Source: an uncultured Alphaproteobacteria bacterium (GTDB lineage: Bacteria > Pseudomonadota > Alphaproteobacteria > RF32 > CAG-239). From it: DNA of 64,000 nucleotides. Each line of letters starts with the position of its first letter. The first letter of the stretch is position 1. The stretch lies in the NCBI GenBank assembly GCA_910587405.1, contig CAJUKS010000004.1, forward strand, positions 95,295 to 159,294, given 5' to 3'. Both the position numbers and the translations under genes were made by a program. The notes under the pieces were generated by a model. The model worked only from the letters and a program-made list of their open reading frames with translations. It made no database searches and was not told the origin of the DNA. Below, piece after piece: positions 1 to 9,895 of this stretch.

Positions 1-38
1 TTTTTATAAGGCGATGTCAAGCTTTAAAAACAACTTTT

Positions 39-107
39 CTAAAAAAACAGAGAAATCACCACCGCAAAAATAAAAACCGCAATCACAATCCAATGCCACA
101 ACTTCAT
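39..107 (-). CDS. 22-residue single-span membrane peptide
   Basis: ATG at 105-107 on the minus strand follows an AGGGGA Shine-Dalgarno-like element. The 22-codon frame starts MKLWHW and continues as an unbroken hydrophobic stretch ending in two Phe. It lies 13 nt downstream of a similar 25-codon frame (121-198), so the two form a mini-operon below pgpA. Both have a Trp-rich N-terminus followed by one predicted transmembrane helix. Function is unknown; a membrane-associated regulator or stress peptide is a guess. The ribosome-binding site, spacing and repeated plan support it, but the frame is too short for coding statistics. Confidence 0.5.
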   Translation of the reverse strand: MKLWHWIVIAVFIFAVVISLFF

Positions 108-120
108 ATTGTTCCCCTTA

Positions 121-198
121 TCAGTTAAACAGTGCCAACGACAAGGCAATCAACAACACGATAACCGCGGCAATTTTCCAGTGTTTTTGTTCCCACAT
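121..198 (-). CDS. 25-residue single-span membrane peptide
   Basis: ATG at 196-198 (minus) is preceded by GAGGGA about 8 nt upstream. The frame begins MWEQKHWK, continues as an 18-residue hydrophobic helix and stops at 121. The next small frame (39-107) starts after a TGATAAGGGGAA junction, so its ribosome-binding site sits just beyond this stop. Upstream, at about 250-267, ATGCCG and CGGCAT can form a small hairpin separating this pair from pgpA. No family recognised. Confidence 0.5.
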   Translation of the reverse strand: MWEQKHWKIAAVIVLLIALSLALFN

Positions 199-308
199 TT
201 CCGTGTTCCCTCGCCGATACGTTAATTCTTGTTTTTATATATGCCGTAACACCGGCATAACAAGTCCCGTATCAAACTTTTTGAAAACGCCCCGATTCTT
301 ACAGCCGT

Positions 309-788
309 TTACAAATAAATGGAAATGACATACAAAACCACGGCCGCATAAATACCGGCAAAAATATCATCCAGCATCACGCCCCAGGCGTTCATCACTT
401 TCGAATCGGCCCAACGCGCCGGCTGCGGTTTGGTAATATCAAACAGGCGAAACAGAGCAAAACCCGCGGCATACAGTATATAAGCACGCCAGTCGGCCAC
501 ACCGGACAATCGGTCTGCAACCAGCGCAAAGGTCAGCAGCTGGCCGGCCGTTTCGTCAATAACCACAATGGAAGGATCGTGTTTGGTATACTTTAACACT
601 TCGTGCGTTGCCGCCGTCCCGATAAAAAAGACAATCGCCGTCGTCGTCAAAACCCCAACCATTCCGCCGTAATAGACCGCGGCAAAAGCAAACGGAATCG
701 TCGCCAGCGACCCCGCCGTTCCGGAAGCAAACGGACAATATCCGACCCCAAACATGGTTGCAATGAAATATGAAATCTTTTTATACAT
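309..788 (-). CDS. pgpA: phosphatidylglycerophosphatase A
   Basis: This 159-residue inner-membrane enzyme should dephosphorylate phosphatidylglycerol phosphate to phosphatidylglycerol. The N-terminal segment GYCPFASGTAGS matches the family's PASGTxGS signature. VIDETAG at about residues 76-82, FDITKPQP near 115 and MLDDIFAG near 137 are the acidic and metal-binding motifs of PgpA. Several hydrophobic helices fit a membrane protein, and the length is normal. The start is supported by AGGAAAA upstream. It lies upstream of two tiny membrane peptides transcribed in the same direction. Confidence 0.95.
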   Translation of the reverse strand: MYKKISYFIATMFGVGYCPFASGTAGSLATIPFAFAAVYYGGMVGVLTTTAIVFFIGTAATHEVLKYTKHDPSIVVIDETAGQLLTFALVADRLSGVADWRAYILYAAGFALFRLFDITKPQPARWADSKVMNAWGVMLDDIFAGIYAAVVLYVISIYL

Positions 789-861
789 TTTGATTTTCCT
801 AATAAATTAACTATCGGCGAGGGTAACGGAATTTTTTTTTGTATTCAATTAAAAAAATATG

Positions 862-893
862 TTGTCATATATTTTTTTTGTGGTAAATATACT
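862..893 (+). promoter_or_regulatory. candidate sigma70 promoter of tRNA-Pro
   Basis: TTGTCA at 862-867 is followed after 16 nt by TAAATA (884-889), with an overlapping TATACT at 888-893. It lies directly upstream of the tRNA gene starting at 902, giving an almost leaderless tRNA precursor. Which -10 is used cannot be decided by eye. Confidence 0.5.
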
Positions 894-901
894 CCCGTTA
901 T

Positions 902-978
902 CGGATTGTAGTTCAGCCTGGTAGAACGCTGCGTTCGGGACGCAGAGGTCGCTGGTTCGAGTCCAGTCAATCCGACCA
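902..978 (+). tRNA. tRNA-Pro (CGG anticodon)
   Basis: The 77-nt cloverleaf has acceptor arms CGGATTG (902-908) and CAATCCG (968-974) followed by encoded ACCA, i.e. a complete CCA end. The anticodon stem CTGCG/CGCAG closes the loop TTCGGGA, giving anticodon CGG and decoding CCG as proline. The T-arm contains GGTTCGAGTCC. It is a standalone gene with its own promoter and a strong terminator 9 nt downstream. Confidence 0.97.
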
Positions 979-986
979 ACTCCAAG

Positions 987-1012
987 CGCCTGTTTGACAC
1001 AGGCGTTTTTTT
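987..1012 (+). terminator. intrinsic terminator of tRNA-Pro
   Basis: CGCCTGT (987-993) and ACAGGCG (999-1005) form a 7-bp stem with a 5-nt loop, followed by seven T. Confidence 0.9.
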
Positions 1013-1242
1013 GTGCCCTGTTCGACAGTTTTTGTGAAAGTTATGACATATATATGTCCGCGACGCCCGGCGGTTTTAGCCGGCTGCCGTCGCAAATTGC
1101 CGGGATGTATGCGTTGGCACGGCAGGTCAATTCCGACTGTCCTGCAAACCGGCAATTCCGTCCGCTCTTTCAAGTTTTTCCCCCGACAGCGCATTGAATT
1201 TGCAACATCCGCGATTATCTCCTACAAAAACGGAGAAAAGCA

Positions 1243-2439
1243 ATGCATTCCACATCCAAAAAAGACTTAAGTCTGCTTAACGTCATTTCGCTCGGCATCG
1301 GTTCGATTGTCGGCGCCGGCATTTTCGCTTTGCTGGGACAAGTGATTCTGCTGGCCGGCGATCATACCTACCATGCTTTTTTTATTGCCGGAATCGCCGC
1401 TGTTTTTTCGGGCTACTCTTATGCCAAATTGGCCGGACGCTACCACAGTTCCGGCGGACTGACCGACTATTTTCACATCGCTTTTCCCGAAAAATACGTA
1501 TCCGGCACCCTTTCCGCCATCTATCTGGTTACCGAGGCAATTTCAATTTCCATGATTGCCAAAGCGTTCGGCATCTATATTACCGAACTTTTTAACCAGA
1601 TTCCTCCTTCCGATTTGTGGGTAAATACCCTGGCTGCCGTTTTGATCATCGGCCTGGCTCTCCTCAACATGATGCAGGCTTCCGACGTCGGCCGTTCCGA
1701 AACCGTCATTGTCATCATCAAAGTGGCCATCCTGTTCGCGCTGGTGTTCGCCGCCCTTTTCCAACCCGGCGCCCGCCTTCATCCGCCGGCTTTCAGCGGA
1801 GAGTCAATGGATTTTTTGCGCAGTATCGGCGTCACCTTTTTCGCATATGCCGGTTACGGTGTCATTACCAACGCCACTTCCGACGTCAAAAAACCGCAAC
1901 AAACCATTGAGTGGGCCATTTATCTGACTCTTTTCATTGTTATGGCGCTCTATATCAGTCTTGCCTGGGTGGTCTTAAACTATATTCCGACTGCCGAACT
2001 GGAAGCAAATGCCGAAACCTCGGTGGCCGAAGTTGCCCGGAAACTGCTCGGTACCGCCGGCTACGGCTTTATCTACGTGGCTGCGGTTCTTGCTTTCGTT
2101 TCGGGAATCAACGCCACTTTTTTCAGCATCTTCCGCATTTCCGATTCTCTGACCCAACAAACCGTTTTTCCGCATTTTATGCTCAAAAAATTTTGGCGAC
2201 AGGGATCTCTCGGCGCCGCGCTCAATACCTTGCTGATCGTTCTGGTAACCATCTTTTTTGATTTCAGTTCAATCGTCAATCTCTCCAGCGCCGCTTATCT
2301 GGTCAGCTACCTCGGCATTTTCATCGCCAACTGGAAACTGCGCAAAGAAACCAAATCCAACCCCGCCGTCATCATTGTCGGAACCCTGCTGATGGTATTT
2401 ATCCTTGCTGCCTTCATAATCAGCATCCTGCCGCGTTAG
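1243..2439 (+). CDS. APC-superfamily amino acid permease
   Basis: This 398-residue polytopic membrane protein has the N-terminal segment NVISLGIGSIVGAGIFALLG, the substrate-binding G-rich unwound helix 1 of the amino acid-polyamine-organocation superfamily. About twelve hydrophobic helices follow. The C-terminal hydrophilic tail is very short. It probably exchanges or imports an amino acid with protons or sodium; the substrate cannot be read from sequence. GGAGAAAAGCA precedes the ATG. The gene stands alone, bounded by the tRNA terminator and a palindromic terminator shared with the convergent neighbour. Confidence 0.9.
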   Translation: MHSTSKKDLSLLNVISLGIGSIVGAGIFALLGQVILLAGDHTYHAFFIAGIAAVFSGYSYAKLAGRYHSSGGLTDYFHIAFPEKYVSGTLSAIYLVTEAISISMIAKAFGIYITELFNQIPPSDLWVNTLAAVLIIGLALLNMMQASDVGRSETVIVIIKVAILFALVFAALFQPGARLHPPAFSGESMDFLRSIGVTFFAYAGYGVITNATSDVKKPQQTIEWAIYLTLFIVMALYISLAWVVLNYIPTAELEANAETSVAEVARKLLGTAGYGFIYVAAVLAFVSGINATFFSIFRISDSLTQQTVFPHFMLKKFWRQGSLGAALNTLLIVLVTIFFDFSSIVNLSSAAYLVSYLGIFIANWKLRKETKSNPAVIIVGTLLMVFILAAFIISILPR

Positions 2440-2449
2440 CCTCGTTTCC

Positions 2450-2483
2450 AAATCAAAAGCCGGAAATTTCCGGCTTTTGATTT
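2450..2483. terminator. bidirectional terminator, perfect 34-nt palindrome
   Basis: Two 17-nt arms, AAATCAAAAGCCGGAAA and its exact complement, meet at 2466/2467 without a spacer. A/T flanks let it terminate both converging genes. The right arm overlaps the stop codon of the minus-strand gene (2482-2484). Confidence 0.85.
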
Positions 2484-3483
2484 AGATTTTATTGCGATTC
2501 ATCTCGGCGGTGTTGACGATCTTCAATTTTTCCAACCGCTGTTTTTTGACATATTTCAAATAGGCTTCATACGAAAACAGCATGATCGCCGAAACAACCA
2601 TCGGCAGCAGATAATAAATAATCCGATAGGCAATCAGCGCTCCAAACAAAGTCGCCTGATTATGTTCCCCGGGAATGATGTACATAAACAACCCTTCAAA
2701 AACGCCCAAACCGCCGGGAACCTGACTGAACACGCCCAAAACCTGAGCAATGATAAAGACACCGATAAACGTTGAGAACGAAATCTCCACAAACGGAATC
2801 AGGGAAAAATACAAAACTAGCGACGCCATCAAAATGTCGGCCGCCCCGATCACCACCTGAGCCAACGCCATCGGAAACGACGGCATTTCGAAAATCACGC
2901 CCTTAATCATCAACGGTTTCTTGTAAAACAGACTGAGGCCGAAATAGACCGCCAACCCCAACACCGAACCAAGCGTCACCACTTCGGTGGTCAGCTTGGA
3001 CACCGAACCGGCTCCAAAGGCGTGAGAGGGCGTAATCACATATCCGACGATAATCAGAAAGAAACAGGCCACTAAATAGGTAAAACCCGAAAAAGTTACC
3101 ATCCGCACAATTTCGGCGCCGTGAAAACGCCAGCGGGTATACAAACGATAACGGATGGTCCCGCCCGAAACAATCGCGTGACCGGCATTGTTGCTGACCG
3201 AAAAACCGATAAAACCGGCAAAAATCCATTTCCACGGCGCCAGTTTGCGCTTAATGTAACGCAACGCCAGATAATCATAAGAAGATAAGGCGACATAACC
3301 GCCCAAAGAGGCGAGACAGGCCATCCACAAATTATGCGGCGGAATGCTGAGCAACGCGTTTTTGATATCTTCCCAACTGTACTTGGAGAGCTGGCGATAA
3401 AGCATGTACGCCGCCAAGGCAAAGAAGAACAACCCCGCCCACGAAACCATTTTTTTTAAAACTTTTTTTGTTTGCAATGCCAT
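2482..3483 (-). CDS. UPF0104 / lysylphosphatidylglycerol synthase-TM-like membrane protein
   Basis: This 333-residue multi-pass protein resembles the membrane (flippase) half of MprF and the YbhN/UPF0104 family. Diagnostic is the stretch SNNAGHAIVSGGTIRYRLY at about residues 100-118, followed by several helices and a conserved QVPGGLGVFEG segment near 250. The cytosolic aminoacyl-transferase half of MprF is absent, so lipid lysinylation is not expected; lipid or isoprenoid flipping is a family-based guess. An upstream in-frame ATG at 3540 lacks a ribosome-binding site. The ATG at 3483 has AAAGGA 8 nt upstream and was preferred. Confidence 0.85.
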   Translation of the reverse strand: MALQTKKVLKKMVSWAGLFFFALAAYMLYRQLSKYSWEDIKNALLSIPPHNLWMACLASLGGYVALSSYDYLALRYIKRKLAPWKWIFAGFIGFSVSNNAGHAIVSGGTIRYRLYTRWRFHGAEIVRMVTFSGFTYLVACFFLIIVGYVITPSHAFGAGSVSKLTTEVVTLGSVLGLAVYFGLSLFYKKPLMIKGVIFEMPSFPMALAQVVIGAADILMASLVLYFSLIPFVEISFSTFIGVFIIAQVLGVFSQVPGGLGVFEGLFMYIIPGEHNQATLFGALIAYRIIYYLLPMVVSAIMLFSYEAYLKYVKKQRLEKLKIVNTAEMNRNKI

Positions 3484-3621
3484 TGCTTTTTTCCTTTGTT
3501 CAACTTTTTTTACCATGCCGATGACCGCAGCATCAGACATCGCTTTTCGATATAGTAATCATGAGCGCCATTTTTACAAAATATTATAAATATATTGTAA
3601 AGTTTTATAATTTTTTTCGCT

Positions 3622-4476
3622 TTAACGCCAAAGATCAATCAGGGTACCCGTGACAACGCCGGAAAAATACAAAACCGCCGCCAACAGCAAGTTTTCCTTC
3701 AGCCGCGGATTAACCCGGAACAAAACCAGCAGCCCCACCCCGGCACCCGACATCACCCCCGACATCATTGCGCCGAAACCGATCGCATTTTCCAGATACA
3801 ATTGCGTCACAATCACCGACGCCGAACAGTTGGGAACCAACCCGATCAGACCGGCCGCTGCCGGGCCGACAATCGTCAGGTTCATAAAACGGGCAAACGG
3901 CGCCGCGCCGATCCCGGCCATCATCACACTGAACAGCCAACTGATTACAAACACAAACAAAGTGATTTTTAACGAATGGCGCAACGCCGACTGCCAAATA
4001 CCCGCTTCGCACTTGCAGTCCTGATTGCGGCAAAGGGTTTCGACGTCAAGGTTCCGCGGTTTAAGCAGAGAAATCTTCGGACTGACAACATCCAGCAAAA
4101 GACCGATCGACACCGCGGCCGATACTTTCAGCGCCAAAATTTTGACGATCAGTGCCGCCGGTACCGCATTAGAAATCAGAATCGGCAGCATTTCATCGGA
4201 GGTCGAAATAAAAACCGCCATCAACGTTCCCGCCGAGATAACCCGCGCCGCATAAAAATTGGCGGCGGCAGCGGCCAAACCGCACTGCGGAAAAATACCG
4301 CACAAAGCGCCGATCAGCGGTCCGATTTTCCCGGATTTGCGGATCAGGTTAACTGTGCCGTCACCCACCCGCCGTTCAAGATATTCCAGCACCAGATAAG
4401 TCACGAGCAAAAAAGGAAACAGCTTAATCGCTTCCTCCAACGCCTCCGCGGTCATATCATACCAAAAATCTGCCAT
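3622..4476 (-). CDS. ArsP_2-type ten-helix putative heavy-metal/manganese exporter
   Basis: This 284-residue membrane protein has two internally similar halves. IFPQCGLAAAAANFYAARVIS (about 60-80) followed by AVFISTSDEMLPILIS is the hallmark of the putative heavy-metal exporter family (ArsP_2). The second half carries GLVPNCSASVIVTQLY. A central hydrophilic loop contains LCRNQDCKCEAG, three cysteines that could bind metal. It is probably a metal-ion exporter; the specific metal is not evident. AAAGGGAGA precedes the start. It lies 17 nt after the serine dehydratase stop on the same strand, so co-transcription is possible. Confidence 0.8.
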   Translation of the reverse strand: MADFWYDMTAEALEEAIKLFPFLLVTYLVLEYLERRVGDGTVNLIRKSGKIGPLIGALCGIFPQCGLAAAAANFYAARVISAGTLMAVFISTSDEMLPILISNAVPAALIVKILALKVSAAVSIGLLLDVVSPKISLLKPRNLDVETLCRNQDCKCEAGIWQSALRHSLKITLFVFVISWLFSVMMAGIGAAPFARFMNLTIVGPAAAGLIGLVPNCSASVIVTQLYLENAIGFGAMMSGVMSGAGVGLLVLFRVNPRLKENLLLAAVLYFSGVVTGTLIDLWR

Positions 4477-4493
4477 TTTTCTCCCTTTGCCTG

Positions 4494-5876
<1,383 letters not shown>

Positions 5877-5995
5877 TTTGGTCTCCGTTTGCAAAAAATC
5901 AACATAGGCCGGATATTAGCGGCTTTAATTTATTTTGCAATGACGAAACACAATTATTCCGTTTTAAAATTTATGCCGCCGCTGTGACAAATCCT

Positions 5996-6023
5996 TTGCT
6001 TTTTAAGCGTTTTTTGCTATAAA
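5996..6023 (+). promoter_or_regulatory. candidate sigma70 promoter of the methyltransferase
   Basis: TTGCTT (5996-6001), a 16-nt spacer, then TATAAA (6018-6023). Initiation near 6030 would leave a very short leader before the start at 6042. Confidence 0.55.
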
Positions 6024-6041
6024 TGCCCCAAGAGGAAAATG

Positions 6042-6980
6042 ATGTCGCAAAAAATTAAATCACCCCGCAACAAAACGCTCGACCTCAACCTGGACGAAGG
6101 ACGCCGGTATCTGGAGCGTTGTCTTACCCTTACCGCCCGCCGACCGGCGGAACAAGTCGTCAATCGCACGATTAACGGCGATTCGCTGAAAGTAATGGAA
6201 TTGCTGCCGCCGGCTTTTGCCGATCTGGCGATCATTGATCCGCCTTACAACCTCACCAAAGATTATCACGGCAACAAATTTGCCGAAACCGGCGATTCGG
6301 AATACGAAGCCTATACCGAAAGCTGGATCGCCAAACTGAAACCGCTGCTCAAGCCGACCGCTTCGGTGTATGTTTGCTGTGACTGGAAATCGAGCCTCAT
6401 CATCGGACCGGTGCTGAAAAAACATTTTCAAATCCGCAACCGCATCACCTGGCAGCGCGAAAAAGGCCGCGGCGCCATGCATAACTGGAAAAACGGCATG
6501 GAAGACATTTGGTTTGCCACTCTGAGCGATCAATATACCTTTAATCTCGAAGCGGTCAAAATCCGCAAAAGAGTGATTGCTCCGTACCGGAGCGACGGCT
6601 GTCCCCGCGACTGGGAAGCAACCGAAAGCGGCAAGTTCCGCAACACCTGCCCCTCCAACTTTTGGGACGACATCTCGATCCCCTACTGGTCCATGCCGGA
6701 AAATACGGCCCACCCGACCCAAAAACCGGAAAAACTGCTTGCCAAGCTGATTTTGGCCAGTTCCAACCCCGGAGACCTTGTTTTTGACCCGTTTCTCGGT
6801 TCCGGAACCACTTCGGTCACCGCCAAAAAACTGGGACGACGCTTTGTCGGCATTGAACAAAACCCCAACTATTGCGTTTGGGCCGAAAAACGGCTTGAAC
6901 GCGCCGAAAGCGCGCCGCAGATCCAAGGCTATGCCGACGGCGTTTTTTGGGAACGCAATGCCAAAATCAAAAAAGCATGA
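6042..6980 (+). CDS. orphan beta-class DNA amino-methyltransferase
   Basis: This 312-residue methyltransferase of the beta order has the catalytic DPPY motif (IDPPYNLTKDY, about residue 70) early and the SAM-binding motif FDPFLGSGTT late (about 265), preceded by AHPTQKPEKLL. DPPY implies N6-adenine or N4-cytosine methylation. It resembles CcrM only in overall plan: the N-terminal 50 residues and the central WQREKGRGAMHNWKNGMEDIW block are different, and CcrM's C-terminal domain is missing. No endonuclease or specificity gene lies beside it, so it is an orphan. ATGATG offers two starts; 6042 gives the better AGAGG spacing. Confidence 0.88.
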   Translation: MSQKIKSPRNKTLDLNLDEGRRYLERCLTLTARRPAEQVVNRTINGDSLKVMELLPPAFADLAIIDPPYNLTKDYHGNKFAETGDSEYEAYTESWIAKLKPLLKPTASVYVCCDWKSSLIIGPVLKKHFQIRNRITWQREKGRGAMHNWKNGMEDIWFATLSDQYTFNLEAVKIRKRVIAPYRSDGCPRDWEATESGKFRNTCPSNFWDDISIPYWSMPENTAHPTQKPEKLLAKLILASSNPGDLVFDPFLGSGTTSVTAKKLGRRFVGIEQNPNYCVWAEKRLERAESAPQIQGYADGVFWERNAKIKKA

Positions 6981-6982
6981 GT

Positions 6983-7687
6983 TTAGCTTTCCGCCAGCAG
7001 TTCCTTAATAAACCGCGGAAAAGTTTCGCCGGCCCGACCGATCACATGGCGATCAAAATCGTAACTGTTGACTGTGGCATGCAGGTTAAATTCTATCGTA
7101 TCGGCGCCGTGATAACGGGCAATGCGGGCAAAAGTGTTGGCAGGATATACCGCCCCCGAAGTTCCGACGGCAATCAGCAATCGGCACTTGTCCAACAAAG
7201 CGTCCACTTCGTTCATCCGCAGCAGATTCTCGCCGAAAAAAACGATATTCGGCTTCAGCGTCGCCGCCATACCGCAACCGGCACATAGGGTTTCGGTCGT
7301 CACCTCGCCGCGGGCATCCGTTATCCGGCCGCAGTTCATGCACACCGCCTGGTCAATTTGCCCGTGAATATGATAAATATTGCGGTTGCCGGCTTTCTCA
7401 TGCAACAAATCGACGTTTTGCGTCACCACGCTGACAGTGCCGTTCCGATAACCGTTCTGCAATTCGGTAATTGCCAGATGCGCCGGATTGGGCCGCGCCT
7501 TCTGCAAATCAATTTTTAAGCCGTTGTAAAAATCATGAACCTGTTCCGGATGGCGCTCGTAAGCTTCAATGGTCGCCACGTCTTCAATCCGATGATTGTT
7601 CCATAACCCGTCACTGTCGCGAAAAGTCGGAATTCCCGATTCGGCCGAAATTCCGGCACCGCTTAAAATAACAATGTCGCCATACAT
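6983..7687 (-). CDS. cobB: NAD-dependent sirtuin deacylase
   Basis: This 234-residue Sir2 protein removes acyl groups from protein lysines using NAD+. Visible motifs are GAGISAESGIPTFRDSDGLW (about 10-29), TQNVDLLHEKAG, catalytic His in HIHGQ, a four-Cys zinc site (CMNC and CAGC) and AVGTSGAVYPANTF. In the acyl-pocket signature the family Tyr is present (Y54) but the Arg three residues later, which reads succinyl and malonyl groups in SIRT5/CobB-type enzymes, is Leu. Simple deacetylation is therefore more likely. The longer frame to 7870 was rejected because GAGGGG directly precedes this ATG. Confidence 0.93.
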   Translation of the reverse strand: MYGDIVILSGAGISAESGIPTFRDSDGLWNNHRIEDVATIEAYERHPEQVHDFYNGLKIDLQKARPNPAHLAITELQNGYRNGTVSVVTQNVDLLHEKAGNRNIYHIHGQIDQAVCMNCGRITDARGEVTTETLCAGCGMAATLKPNIVFFGENLLRMNEVDALLDKCRLLIAVGTSGAVYPANTFARIARYHGADTIEFNLHATVNSYDFDRHVIGRAGETFPRFIKELLAES

Positions 7688-7770
7688 TTTTATCCCCTCA
7701 TATTTTATAAACTTTGGCATATAACACCGCCAACACGATGAGACTGTTTCTCGCCGTTTTGTTTCTCCTA

Positions 7771-7802
7771 AAAAAAACAGTGTCCTGATAATCAGGACAC
7801 TG
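7771..7802 (-). terminator. intrinsic terminator of kdsB
   Basis: A 10- to 12-bp stem (AGTGTCCTGAT with ATCAGGACACT) reads into seven T on the minus strand. Confidence 0.85.
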
Positions 7803-7823
7803 AAAGCAGATCCTTCTTGACCG

Positions 7824-8594
7824 CTATTTAATCCATTTGCGGGCTTCTTCCAGATCTTCGGGAGTGTCAATATCGGCCGGCGCCTTATTGTTGAGCGTCA
7901 GATTGTTGACCAGTTTGGCCCGGATATACATTCCGTTTTCCAACGCGCGCAACTGTTCCAGTCTTTCGCGGTCTTCCAGCACACCGACCGGCAATTCGAC
8001 AATTTTTTTCAAAGAATCGGCACGATAAACATAAATACCGATATGATGATAGAAATCCTGATTTTTGCAGGTTTCCGGATTGCGGATAAACGGCGCCTTC
8101 GCCCGCGTAAAATACAAACAGCGGCCTTCGTCCTCTCCTTCGCGCAATCCCATCACGATTTTGACGTTGCTCGGCTGTTCGATATCTTCGGGCTTGTCAA
8201 AAACCATGCCGACGGTAGCAATATCGCAGCCGGTGCGTTCAACGATTTCAATCAGCTGATTGTTGATTTCCGGATTGACGTTAACCGCATCTCCCTGAAA
8301 ATTAACCACGATGTCATATTTTCCTTCCGGATCGATCTCTTTCAAAGCGGCGGCAATCCGGTCGGTGCCCGACGGCAGGTTGGGATCGGTCAAAATTGCC
8401 TTGGCGCCGAATTCGGCACAGGCATCAACGATCACCTGATCGCCGGCAGCCACATACACGTCGCCCGGCACCGTTTTTTTAACATTCTCAAAAACCCGCT
8501 GCAACAGGCTTTTGCCGTTAATGTCCAGCAACGGTTTGTCGGGCAGACGGCTCGAAGCCATCCGTACCGGTATCATAGTCACAATATTGCTCAT
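7824..8594 (-). CDS. kdsB: 3-deoxy-manno-octulosonate cytidylyltransferase
   Basis: This 256-residue CMP-Kdo synthetase activates Kdo with CTP for attachment to lipid A. The N-terminus VTMIPVRMASSRLPDKPLLDINGKSL is the nucleotide-binding signature. SGTDRIAAAL, NFQGDAVNVNPE and HHIGIYVYRADSL follow in the expected order, and ADIDTPEDLEEAR closes the fold. Its presence implies a Kdo-containing Gram-negative outer membrane. AAAGGGA precedes the start. Transcribed alone, with its own terminator. Confidence 0.96.
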   Translation of the reverse strand: MSNIVTMIPVRMASSRLPDKPLLDINGKSLLQRVFENVKKTVPGDVYVAAGDQVIVDACAEFGAKAILTDPNLPSGTDRIAAALKEIDPEGKYDIVVNFQGDAVNVNPEINNQLIEIVERTGCDIATVGMVFDKPEDIEQPSNVKIVMGLREGEDEGRCLYFTRAKAPFIRNPETCKNQDFYHHIGIYVYRADSLKKIVELPVGVLEDRERLEQLRALENGMYIRAKLVNNLTLNNKAPADIDTPEDLEEARKWIK

Positions 8595-8719
8595 CTTTTT
8601 CCCTTTGTTTTTAGTTAAATTCGATAAGCCGCATCATATTCCTTTTGCATTTTTTGTCAACCGCGGCGGCAATATTGCAAACAAACTTCCGTCATTAAAA
8701 TTTTCTTTACCCTAATCGC

Positions 8720-8748
8720 TTGCAAATAATCGTTTCCTGTAATATAAC
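8720..8748 (+). promoter_or_regulatory. sigma70-type promoter of queA
   Basis: TTGCAA (8720-8725), 17-nt spacer, TATAAC (8743-8748); the queA start is 24 nt further on. Confidence 0.7.
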
Positions 8749-8771
8749 TGCCTCAAAAAAGGACCACCGCC

Positions 8772-9857
8772 ATGCAAGTAGATATTTTTGACTTTGAACT
8801 CGACCGCAGCCTGATTGCCGACCGCCCGGCCGATCCGCGCGACAGCTCGCGCCTGCTCGACCTGAGCCAAGAAGGCAAAATCAGCGACCGTCATTTTTAC
8901 GATTTGCCGGATGTTTTACAACCCGGAGACGTGTTGGTTTTTAACGACACCAAAGTTATTCCGGCACGCTTGTACGGCGCCCGCGGCGAAGCCCGGGTTG
9001 AAGTAACCCTCTACCGTCCGGTTGACGGCATCCGCTGGTGGTCGTTCGTTAAAAATGCCAAACGCCTGCATCCCGGCGATTCGATCCGTTTTTATACCGA
9101 CGACGTCAACCCCGAAGACAGTGAGTTTACCGCCCGCGTTATTGAAAAAAAAGAAGATGACGGCGTCCTGATCAGCTTTGACTGCGCACCGGAAGCCCTC
9201 GCTTTCAACCTGCAGAAATACGGCCTGATGCCGCTGCCGCCCTACATTAAACGCGACAAGCCTTCGCAGGGCGGCATTTGGGACAAATATAACGACAAAG
9301 AAAATTATCAGACCATCTATGCCCGTTTCGAAGGGGCGGTTGCCGCACCGACAGCCGGACTTCATTTCACCGACCGCGTCTTTCAGGCGCTGGAACAGAA
9401 AGGAATAGAAAAAGTTTTTGTCACTCTTCATGTCGGCGCCGGAACTTTTCTGCCGGTCAAAACCGAAGACACCAAAGACCACAAAATGCATTCCGAATAT
9501 TGTGAAATTTCTGCCGAAGCGTGCGAGAAAATCAATCGGGCCAAAGCCGAAGGAAGGCGTATTATCGCCGTCGGCACCACTTCGCTGCGCCTGTTGGAGA
9601 CGGCAGCCGACGAACGGGGAATCCTGCATCCGTTTGCCGGGGACACCGGCATCTTCATCACCCCGGGTTACAAATTTCGGATTATTGATATGATCATTAC
9701 CAACTTTCATCTTCCGAAATCTACCTTATTCATGTTGATTTGCGCCGTTGCCGGCACCGAAAGAATGAAAGACGCCTATCGTCATGCGATTAAACAACGT
9801 TACCGTTTCTATTCTTACGGCGACAGTTCGATTTTAAAATGCGTAAACAAAATTTAA
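8772..9857 (+). CDS. queA: tRNA preQ1(34) S-adenosylmethionine ribosyltransferase-isomerase
   Basis: This 361-residue enzyme transfers and isomerises the ribose of SAM onto preQ1 at tRNA wobble position 34 to give epoxyqueuosine. Family motifs: FDFELDRSLIADRPADPRDSSRLL at the N-terminus, GDVLVFNDTKVIPARLYG, YARFEGAVAAPTAGLHFT, THVGAGTF-like LHVGAGTFLPV, and IITNFHLPKSTLFMLICA near the C-terminus. Length is normal. AAAGGA precedes the ATG, and a good promoter lies directly upstream. Confidence 0.97.
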   Translation: MQVDIFDFELDRSLIADRPADPRDSSRLLDLSQEGKISDRHFYDLPDVLQPGDVLVFNDTKVIPARLYGARGEARVEVTLYRPVDGIRWWSFVKNAKRLHPGDSIRFYTDDVNPEDSEFTARVIEKKEDDGVLISFDCAPEALAFNLQKYGLMPLPPYIKRDKPSQGGIWDKYNDKENYQTIYARFEGAVAAPTAGLHFTDRVFQALEQKGIEKVFVTLHVGAGTFLPVKTEDTKDHKMHSEYCEISAEACEKINRAKAEGRRIIAVGTTSLRLLETAADERGILHPFAGDTGIFITPGYKFRIIDMIITNFHLPKSTLFMLICAVAGTERMKDAYRHAIKQRYRFYSYGDSSILKCVNKI

Positions 9858-9895
9858 ACTTCTCGCGATTATAATATCGTCAGGGAGAAGCAGAG

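Noticed and set aside
6042..6980. CcrM cell-cycle methyltransferase
   Set aside because: Shares only general beta-class motifs; lacks the CcrM C-terminal domain and its flanking sequence pattern.
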